Below, piece after piece: positions 57,100 through 64,000 of a stretch of 64,000 nt of DNA. Made by a program: the position numbers and the translations under genes. Source of the DNA: Candidatus Methylomirabilota bacterium. Its GTDB lineage: Bacteria; Methylomirabilota; Methylomirabilia; Methylomirabilales; 2-02-FULL-66-22. How positions within the stretch are numbered: the first letter of the stretch is position 1; every line of letters begins with the position of its first letter. The stretch lies in NCBI GenBank assembly GCA_016209735.1, contig JACQVN010000009.1, forward strand, positions 113,986 through 177,985, given 5' to 3'. The notes below the pieces were generated by a model. The model did not search any database. It had not been told where the DNA came from and saw only the letters and a list, made by a program, of their open reading frames with translations.

Positions 57100-57520
57100 A
57101 CGTGCTGCTTTGGTCACTTCCTAACCGCTGCCTCTCCGCACCTCAGACCCCTGACCCTGACCCCTACCCCCCTGCGGCTCTGACGGCTGCCCTCTGCCCT
57201 CTGCCCTCGAACCTCGAACCGGGGACCGGGGGCCAGGGACGGGGGGCCAGGGACCACGGACCCGGAACCGGCTCTCGTCACCCCCGAACCGGAAACCTCG
57301 AACCTTGAACCGGGAACCTTGAACCCCCGACCCCTGCCCTCTGCCCTCGGACCTCGGACCTCGGCCCCCCGACCCCTGCCCTCCGCCTCCTTCCCCCTGG
57401 TTCTTTCCGCTCACCCTGAGCCCGTCGAAGGGTGACCTCTGCCCTCTGACCTCGAAACTGAAACCTGAAACCTCGAACCCCGAACCTCGGACTCGCCTTT
57501 CCCCTTGACAGCCGTCTCCG
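57100..57520. repeat. Dense degenerate heptamer arrays
   Basis: aacctcg aaccttg aaccggg aaccttg aaccccc; ggaccgg gggccag ggacggg gggccag. Confidence 0.85.
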
Positions 57521-57560
57521 GCACGCCGGATACTCCAGGCCAACCCAAGGAGGCGACATC

Positions 57561-58622
57561 ATGAGTAGAGGAGTGTTGCGGAATGCCGATAGGGGGCAGA
57601 GGGGGGAGGCGCGCCAACCGGCCTGCCTCGGACCGGCGGCGCAGCGGGCTCTTGGGGCCGCCGGCGCGATTCTGGGCGTGGTCCTGTTCGTCGGGGCCAT
57701 GGTGGCGCCGCTCCACGCGCAAACGTATCCGACTCAGTCGATACGACTCATCATACCTTTCGCGCCTGGCGGGGGGACCGATTTTCTGGGACGCATCATC
57801 GGAGCAAAACTTGCCGAACGTCTCGGCCAGCCGGTGGTGCCGGAAAACCGTCCCGGGGGCGGCAGCAATGTCGGCATCGAGTTTGCGGCGAAGGCGCGGC
57901 CCGACGGGTACACCATCGTTATCGCGGCACCGGAGATCGCCACCGGCCCCAGCCTGTACAGGAAGCTCAACTACGACCCAATCAAGGATTTCGCGCCGAT
58001 CTCGCTGGTTGCGCAGAACCCCCTTCTGCTGCTCGTCAAGCCGACCCTTCCGGTCAAGAGCCTCAAGGAATTCGTAGGGTATGCCAAGGCCAATCCCGGA
58101 AAGGTCAGTTACGGCTCGGCCGGCATAGGCTCGGGACCCCACATCGCCGTCGAACTGCTCAAGGGCCTCGCCAAGATCGATATGCTGCACGCGCCGTACA
58201 AAGGCTCGGGTCCGGCGATGATCGGGTTGATAGGCGGTGAAGTCGACATGCTAGTGGCTGGCGTCCCGGTGTCGATGCCGCATATTCAGGCTGGCAAGGT
58301 GAGAGCGCTCGCGGTACTGGGCAACGAGCGCGTGCCGTCGCTGCCCGACGTGCCGACCGCAAAGGAGGCCGGCATAGACAACTTTGTGGTGTATATCTGG
58401 TTCGGGGTCTTTGCGCCTGCAGGGACTCCGCGCGACATCGTCAACCGGTTGAACGCCGAATGGATCAAGATCGCGGCGATGCCCGATACCAAGGAACAGA
58501 TACAGAAGGTCGGACTAGATCCGCTTTCGAGTACGCCCGAAGAGTTCTCCGAATTCATCAAGGCGGAGATCGCTCGCTGGGGAAAGGTCATCAAGGGAGC
58601 CAATATTCCGAGCCTCGATTAG
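57561..58622 (+). CDS. tctC: Tripartite tricarboxylate transporter SBP TctC
   Basis: QTYPTQSIRLIIPFAPGGGTDFLGRIIGAKLAERLGQPVVPENRPGGGSNVG. Confidence 0.93.
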   Translation: MSRGVLRNADRGQRGEARQPACLGPAAQRALGAAGAILGVVLFVGAMVAPLHAQTYPTQSIRLIIPFAPGGGTDFLGRIIGAKLAERLGQPVVPENRPGGGSNVGIEFAAKARPDGYTIVIAAPEIATGPSLYRKLNYDPIKDFAPISLVAQNPLLLLVKPTLPVKSLKEFVGYAKANPGKVSYGSAGIGSGPHIAVELLKGLAKIDMLHAPYKGSGPAMIGLIGGEVDMLVAGVPVSMPHIQAGKVRALAVLGNERVPSLPDVPTAKEAGIDNFVVYIWFGVFAPAGTPRDIVNRLNAEWIKIAAMPDTKEQIQKVGLDPLSSTPEEFSEFIKAEIARWGKVIKGANIPSLD

Positions 58623-58821
58623 CCCGGTAAGGAGAGTCGCCATGCTGTTTGCGGACATCGGTGGATACTCGATGCACTACCGGCTGGACGTCTTCACCGA
58701 TCCCTGGACCGAGCCCGAGAGGTGCCCAGAAGCCGTGTTGAGGTTCATCGACCGGCTCGCAAGGTAAGGGTTCCGGCTGGAGGCAAGCCGCCCTTAACGC
58801 GGGAGGTCGGCAAACACTTGT

Positions 58822-58944
58822 CGCAATGTCCCTAATTGCTCCGCCACAGCGCGGGCAGACCAGCGGATCGACCTCGTAGACCTGCGTGATCAGCGGCGCC
58901 CGTCTCGCCCGAGCTCGACGCGGGCAGGCGCGCTTCGCCTCCGA
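58822..58944 (-). pseudogene. IS91-like transposase C-terminal relic
   Basis: RAPLITQVYEVDPLVCPRCGGAIRDIA, resembling the VYEVDPLxCPxCGGxMRxIA motif. Confidence 0.5.
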
Positions 58945-58984
58945 TGGGGTTGCCTGACTGCCGCCGCGTGCCGCCGCCCCGGGA

Positions 58985-59095
58985 CATGTGAAGAAGCAGT
59001 CGCGTGTGCCTCGCGGGCACCTCGAAATCGCGGTCGTTGTGGAGAACGGTGGCCTGCTCACGGATGGCGACCGCGGCGACCAGACAGTGGTGCTC
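58985..59095 (-). pseudogene. PIN-domain (VapC-like) C-terminal relic
   Basis: EHHCLVAAVAIREQATVLHNDRDFEVPARHTRLLL. Confidence 0.5.
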
Positions 59096-59134
59096 GGTGC
59101 TACGCGTGTCTAGCTGAGCTGTCCGGGCGAAGGG

Positions 59135-59443
59135 CTAGTCGGTGACCGAGCGGTAGATCTCGACCTCGGGCGCCCCCTCGGTGAGGCCTTCCCTCTCCCG
59201 GCGCTCCCGGTAGGCGGCCAGGTGCGGGGCCTTGCGGTGGGCGTCGAAGGCGGCGTCGTCCTTGTACTGCTCATAGAAGATGAAGAGGTCGGGATCCTTG
59301 ATGGACCGGTGCGGCCGGTAAACGAGGCAGCCCGGCTCGGCCTGCCTCACCGCCGCCACCTGCTCCTTGAGGAGGGCCGCCAGCGCGTCGCCCTTGCCCT
59401 TCGCCGCCCGGACCTTCGCCACCACCGTGAGCACGTCAGCCAT
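59135..59443 (-). CDS. Antibiotic biosynthesis monooxygenase (ABM)-like protein
   Basis: VVAKVRAAKGKGDALAALLKEQVAAVRQAEPGCLVYRPHRSIKDPDLFIFYEQYKDDAAFDAH. Confidence 0.9.
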   Translation of the reverse strand: MADVLTVVAKVRAAKGKGDALAALLKEQVAAVRQAEPGCLVYRPHRSIKDPDLFIFYEQYKDDAAFDAHRKAPHLAAYRERREREGLTEGAPEVEIYRSVTD

Positions 59444-59533
59444 GGTTCTCGCTCTCCTGTTCGTTGGAAACGTCTCGCTACTGTGATGTCCTCGCGTGTG
59501 AAGACTCGCCCAGGCGACGGCCGCGGGGACGGA

Positions 59534-60430
59534 TCACCCCGCGTCCGGCGGCGTCGCGACCACGTCCTCGTACCGGTGCCGCCTGGTGATCAGGCCGGCA
59601 TGCTGGAACACGTCGAGGGTCACCTCGAAGGCCGGGCGCGTGATCTCCACGTGCGGCGTCCAGCAGCCGAGCTTCTGGTAGTACGCGATGGTCGCGGTGA
59701 GCACGGCCCGGTCGATTTCCGGGAAAAACGAGGCCTCGGCCTCGGCGATCCTGGCGGCCGGCGTGTTGACGATCCAGGCGCGCGCCTTGCGGTAGGCCCG
59801 CATGAAGCGCCTGGCCATGTCGGTCCCCAGCCACTCGCGCGTGGCGGCCAGGCTGGAGAACGCACACGGCCCGATGGCCTCGCCGACGGAGGCCACGACG
59901 TGGCCCGCCCCGTCGTGCTCGAGCTGCTGCGGGGCCGGTCCCTGCTGGTGGATGTAGTCGCCCTGGCCCTTGCGGAAGGCCTGATCCATCTGCCCGCTCG
60001 GAACGTCAATGGCGTTGATGGCCGCGTAATCCAGGCCGCGCCGATGACAGGCGTACTTGAACATGGCCAGCGGTTGCCCGCCGTGGTCGACGAGGACCTT
60101 CTTGCCCCTGAGCTTGTCCCAGGTGAAGGCGGGATCGGGCGCGCGGCCGGTGAGAAAGAAGCCGTCCTTCTCGTTGATCTGGGCGAAGTGCACGGCCGGC
60201 GGCCGCTGGCCCCTCTCCAGCGGACCGAAGCCCTGCGAGGGCGCCGACTGGCAGACGTCCACCGCACCATCCACCAACCCCTCGATGGCCGACCTGCCGG
60301 GCGGGGCGATGGAGTGCTTCGGCTGGAGCCCCTCCTCTTTCAGGAAGCCGCCGGCGATGGTGGCGATCAGCGGCGTGTAGAAGGCCGAGAACCGGGTGAA
60401 CTGGATGCTGATTTCGTCGCTCAAGAACAC
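59534..60430 (-). CDS. ABC transporter substrate-binding protein (NMT1/THI5-like)
   Basis: ISIQFTRFSAFYTPLIATIAGGFLKEEGLQPKHSIAPPGRSAIEGLVDGAVDVCQSAPS; start uncertain. Confidence 0.75.
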   Translation of the reverse strand: MFLSDEISIQFTRFSAFYTPLIATIAGGFLKEEGLQPKHSIAPPGRSAIEGLVDGAVDVCQSAPSQGFGPLERGQRPPAVHFAQINEKDGFFLTGRAPDPAFTWDKLRGKKVLVDHGGQPLAMFKYACHRRGLDYAAINAIDVPSGQMDQAFRKGQGDYIHQQGPAPQQLEHDGAGHVVASVGEAIGPCAFSSLAATREWLGTDMARRFMRAYRKARAWIVNTPAARIAEAEASFFPEIDRAVLTATIAYYQKLGCWTPHVEITRPAFEVTLDVFQHAGLITRRHRYEDVVATPPDAG

Positions 60431-60852
60431 CTCCCACGGCGTCTGCCGGATTTCATCGAGCGAACCATCCGCGCAGGGGACCCCCCCGCGCCACGACCGC
60501 GCCGCCTCTGGCGGGGCGAGGGCGAGGGAACCGGGCGGGCCGGCCCGGCTTGGCTGCCGGGGTACCCCACTTGCCGGTCCTCTGGGCTGGGGTGGAGTAT
60601 CCGGCGGACCGGACGCGGCTGTCAAGCATGAACTCTCCAGGGATTGGAGGCGACGGCATGGGTGGGCTCGGTGGAGGGCAGGCACAGCGTCAGAGGGAGC
60701 CAAGAGTCCGTCGGCTACCCGCAAGATCTCATCTCATCCCGTCGTTCGCGCAGTCATCTGCATTCCGCCGAGCCTACTTGCACCACGAACGCTCGGGCCA
60801 CCAGGGCGCGCGCCCGGCCTCGATCCCGGCAATGGCCGGCCGGAGCGCGCGG

Positions 60853-61221
60853 TCAATAGCGCATCTTGGGTGCGCGGCGGACCGCCACGTCACCCGGCGT
60901 CAGCATCCACTTCCCGCCGCACCCCTCGTCGAGGAAGCCGACGGCGTCACGGTAGGCACTCCCGAGGCTCAGGAGCATAACCCCGGTGCTCGCCAGGACG
61001 CCCGCCCCGCAGATAATGGCCTTGCCCGGGACGTAGACGACGTTCAGGTAGTCGGCCCTGACTCGATCGGCGTCCGTGGGCTCGTAGGGCGCCGTGACGA
61101 TCGGAGCGCGGGCGGGACCCGGCGCCGGGGTCTGTTGCTGCGCCACCGCCGTCGGCAACCCGAGCGCGCCCCACGCCAGCGCCGGGACGAGCACCGCGCA
61201 CAACCACCTCGATCGCTTCAT
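60853..61221 (-). CDS. Small secreted protein of unknown function
   Basis: MKRSRWLCAVLVPALAWGALGLPTAVAQQQ signal peptide. Confidence 0.6.
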   Translation of the reverse strand: MKRSRWLCAVLVPALAWGALGLPTAVAQQQTPAPGPARAPIVTAPYEPTDADRVRADYLNVVYVPGKAIICGAGVLASTGVMLLSLGSAYRDAVGFLDEGCGGKWMLTPGDVAVRRAPKMRY

Positions 61222-61584
61222 GTTCGGCCTCCTCGCTCCATCCTATGGATGGGGTGAAGTGATAGTTATTTGCTCCTGGGGCGCGCGGCCAATCCTCCCG
61301 GTGGCCAAGTCGCAACGCGCCAGGAACCCGTCCGACTGCCTCGGGCCACCGCCGCCATCGTTCTCGTCTGGCATTCCTGGGTCGGGGCAGAGTATTCGGC
61401 CACAAGCCGCGGCCGTCAAGCAGGGAATCCTCGTTAACCGAAATCATGGCGAGATTGTATCGGCTGGCGGGTGGCGGAGCAGGCGCGGGCTGAAGTACCC
61501 GGCCCCGGCTCCGGCAATGAAAAACGGACAATGAGAAACTGAAAACCGGACAAGGGGGGTGCGGTCACAGCATTGACCGGATAT

Positions 61585-61615
61585 TGGTTCTTGCGCGCTC
61601 AGCGCGCCAGAACCA
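61585..61615. repeat. Hairpin, divergent member of the GGTTTTTGCGC family
   Basis: TGGTTCTTGCGCGCTCAGCGCGCCAGAACCA. Confidence 0.75.
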
Positions 61616-61623
61616 GGGAAGAT

Positions 61624-62073
61624 CTAGGCGGTCGAGCCGCCGTCGCCCCGGTCCTTGATGAGGGCGTCGAGGCGGGCAATGAGAGCCTTGATGTCGGCAG
61701 AAAGGCCTCGGACTTCCTCGGACATGGCGCGTTGGCTCTGGGCCAGGGAGCGAGGAATCTGGTGGGTCTCGAAATGCTGCTCGCGCATTCGGGCGTCGAG
61801 CTGCGTTGGCCGTTCCTCCTGGAGTCGAATGTTCTCCCGGAGCAGGCGGATCATCTCCTGGCTGTCTTCCCGGGTGGGCATGTTCCGAAAGCCCGTGACG
61901 AGCGTGACCTTCACGTCGGCAATACCAGCCTTCAGGTCGGCGAAGCCGGCCTGGACTTCTCCCTTCAGGTCCGTGAAACCGCCGCGCACCTCACCCTTGA
62001 GGTCGGCGAAGCCGGTCTCAAGATCCTCGTGCAGGGTGCTTACCGTGACCTCTTCCCGATCGCGATCGCCCAT
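61624..62073 (-). CDS. Coiled-coil protein of unknown function
   Basis: LETGFADLKGEVRGGFTDLKGEVQAGFADLKAGIADVKVTLVTGF. Confidence 0.65.
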   Translation of the reverse strand: MGDRDREEVTVSTLHEDLETGFADLKGEVRGGFTDLKGEVQAGFADLKAGIADVKVTLVTGFRNMPTREDSQEMIRLLRENIRLQEERPTQLDARMREQHFETHQIPRSLAQSQRAMSEEVRGLSADIKALIARLDALIKDRGDGGSTA

Positions 62074-62221
62074 GGCTCATTTCTTCACGCAGGCACAGGA
62101 TATCACGATCGGCCTGATGGGACAACGCGGCACTTGCCGAATCATGGCGTCCATGAGCAGCGTGGGACCCCTCTTTACCCCATCAGGTGATGCAAAGTAT
62201 TTTCTTGCACAGCGATGACTT

Positions 62222-62250
62222 TGGTTTTTGCGCACCCAGCGCAAAAACCA
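62222..62250. repeat. Hairpin of the GGTTTTTGCGC family
   Basis: TGGTTTTTGCGC-ACCCA-GCGCAAAAACCA, perfect 12-bp stem. Confidence 0.9.
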
Positions 62251-62326
62251 GCCGCAGGAAAGATGTCGAGCGCAGCAAAGGCGTCGGAGTTGTGAGGGAG
62301 GGCAGATGCAACTGGAGACGCTTCCG

Positions 62327-62500
62327 CTAACCCAGAACGCCAGCAAGGGAAATACGGAGGTCGGGGAAGCTGAGCAGGTTGGCGTGGTCGCCGCGACCCA
62401 GTCGCCGAATGTCCTGGTAGCCATCGGCTGTCGGTCGCCGAAGGATCTCGACGCGAAACTCGTTCACCGTGAAAGACCGTCGCTGGAGCCGGAGAGCCAT
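62327..62500 (-). pseudogene. Uma2-like C-terminal remnant (57 aa)
   Basis: MALRLQRRSFTVNEFRVEILRRPTADGYQDIRRLGRGDHANLLSFPDLRISLAGVLG; below ORF-track length cutoff. Confidence 0.45.
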
Positions 62501-62515
62501 CAACCTTCACCCCTT

Positions 62516-62850
62516 TAGTTTTTGCACGCGCAGCGCGCAAAAACTAGATACGAAATCCCGCGACCCCACGGGTGCGCTGGCTGCCTCCTCCTGGTAGAAC
62601 CTGAATTTTTCACTGCTGTCCGATTTACCTTACCAGGCGGTGCAAAGAATTTTTGCACGACGCTTTCGAGCAATCCCATCAAGGGAACGCGTGGTGGGGG
62701 TCTGATGCGCGAGATTCCGGTCTCCTTGGGTCGTGCATAACCATCGGGGTTACCTCCTTTGGGGTTGGTCGTTGTTTACTCCTAAACAATCCCATATGGG
62801 TTCCCCGATGCTCTTCAATTTTGGTTTTTGCGCGCTCAGCGCAAAAACCA
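62516..62850. repeat. Hairpin-bounded dispersed element, copy 2 (inverted relative to copy 1)
   Basis: Hairpins 62516-62546 (TAGTTTTTGC...GCAAAAACTA) and 62822-62850; interior homologous to reverse complement of 37597-37845. Confidence 0.85.
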
Positions 62851-62983
62851 GGTAGAATCCTCGTAACCGCTCACAGAGTACGAGTGATTCTACTGGCATC
62901 CGCTGCCGGCGGCAAGCCGAATCCGGGCCACCGGATGGTGCGGTCCCGGACCCCGCATTCGGCGCTGCCCGCTGCCTACTGTC

Positions 62984-63060
62984 ATTTCCGATTTGCGATT
63001 TGCCCACGATCCGCCCCCGCGTCCTTCAAATCGCAAATCGGAAATTGGAAATCGCAAATG
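62984..63060. repeat. Heptamer-stem hairpin, copy 2
   Basis: Shares GATCCGCCCCCGCGTCCTTCAAATCG with 52679-52704, flanked by TTTGCGA/TCGCAAA arms. Confidence 0.85.
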
Positions 63061-63174
63061 CCCGACATGCCAAACGCTCTCACTCAACTCCATCCCTTCT
63101 TGCTTCTCCGGGATTGTGTTGACATCCGCAGCCGCACCTGTTAAGAGGAACCAGAACCCCAGGAGAGAGGGGAT

Positions 63175-63549
63175 ATGGCTGAATCGAATGGCGGGTTGAC
63201 GCTAGAAGGGTTGGCCCAGATCCTGCGGGATCACATGGACGGGACGGCGGCCCGGTTTGCCGAGGTCCGCACCAGCATTCAGGACCTCCGGGGCGAGATC
63301 GGCACCGTTGCCACCCTCGTCCGGGACCTGGGCCAGATCGTCCTCCGGCAGGTGGATGAGATCGCAGAGCACCGGCGCGAACTACACGAACACCGGGAGC
63401 AGATCCGCCAGATCTTCTCCCGGATGGAGCAGCAGGATGTCAAGCTTGCGGAACAGAATACTCGCATCGAAGAGATGATCCGAGACATCCGGCGGATCCT
63501 GGATGCCATGGAGCGCCGCGGGGGCGACGGGGGCCGCCAAGAGTCGTAG
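63175..63549 (+). CDS. Coiled-coil protein of unknown function
   Basis: LAQILRDHMDGTAARFAEVRTSIQDLRGEIGTVATLVRDLGQIV...RIEEMIRDIRRILDAMERR. Confidence 0.65.
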   Translation: MAESNGGLTLEGLAQILRDHMDGTAARFAEVRTSIQDLRGEIGTVATLVRDLGQIVLRQVDEIAEHRRELHEHREQIRQIFSRMEQQDVKLAEQNTRIEEMIRDIRRILDAMERRGGDGGRQES

Positions 63550-63714
63550 CCAGCGGTAAAGCAGAGGCAGTCAACCTTCGGCGCGATAGCGAATCGGTGA
63601 AATCTGCGGAATCTGCGGAGTAGCGAAGGAGGGTGCCAAAGAGGCGGCAATGGCTGGTGGTGAACGAGGTGTGAGAAAGTATCGAAAGCATCCTACGTCT
63701 CCTCCTACGTGTTC

Positions 63715-64000
63715 GGTTCCCTCCCGGCTCATGGCTCATGGGCTCTTGCTAGCAGCGATGCGCCATCAGTCATGGGCTTCTTGTGCCCCCCGCTCCCCAG
63801 TCCCTCCGCTCCTCGGCGTTCCCCATCGTCCATCGTCCATGGTCCGTCGTCCGTCGCCCCTGGTGCCGCCCTCTGGCCTCTGACCTCTGGCTCCTCCCAT
63901 TCCCCATTCCGCATTCGTCCCTGCCCGCTGTCCCGCCTCTCGGCGGGATCTCGCTGCGGCTCGACCTGCTGCCCCTGCTCCCTGCCCCCCGACCCCCATC
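63715..64000. repeat. Degenerate heptamer arrays continuing to the window edge
   Basis: ccatcgt ccatcgt ccatggt ccgtcgt ccgtcgc; cctctgg cctctga cctctgg; attcccc attccgc attcgtc. Confidence 0.8.

Noticed and set aside
1-64000. rRNA or tRNA genes and prophage
   Set aside because: No rRNA-like segments, tRNA cloverleaf or phage structural genes were recognised by eye; a tRNAscan/Infernal run would be needed to be certain.

Overview
High-GC bacterial chromosomal window whose taxonomy I cannot determine from sequence alone; gene content would suit an NC10/Rokubacteria-like or deltaproteobacterial-type lineage. Five blocks are visible. (1) About 0-36.7 kb, mostly minus strand: a surface/exopolysaccharide locus with PIG-L deacetylase, WbqC-like protein, many GT4/GT2/GT9/GT39 glycosyltransferases, asparagine synthase-like amidotransferase, Wzt/Wzm ABC exporter, O-antigen ligase, Wzc-type BY-kinase, Wza-type export lipoprotein and ExeA-like ATPase. 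(2) Embedded at 29.9-34.9 kb is a compact RiPP-like cassette: radical SAM/SPASM protein, 64-aa Cys-containing precursor-like peptide with a strong SD, HprK-like kinase, S24/S26 peptidase, antisense-embedded PqqD and NTP_transf_5-type nucleotidyltransferase. This is the best candidate for an undescribed system. (3) 37-52.6 kb, plus strand: polyamine genes (speD, speE, Orn/Lys/Arg decarboxylase), secD/secF, recJ, SIS-domain isomerase, D-Ala-D-Ala carboxypeptidase, LysM protein, dprA and topA. (4) 53-61 kb: tripartite tricarboxylate transporter genes, a HepT-MntA-like TA pair, SBPs and gene relics (VapC, IS91-like, Uma2). (5) Unusual non-coding structure throughout: a ~278-bp MITE-like element with 28/30 terminal inverted repeats and a candidate 9-bp target duplication between secD and secF, a dispersed hairpin-bounded element with compensatory stem changes, paired palindromes, and extensive degenerate heptamer and octamer arrays. 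All family calls are by eye from the translations; no searches were run.
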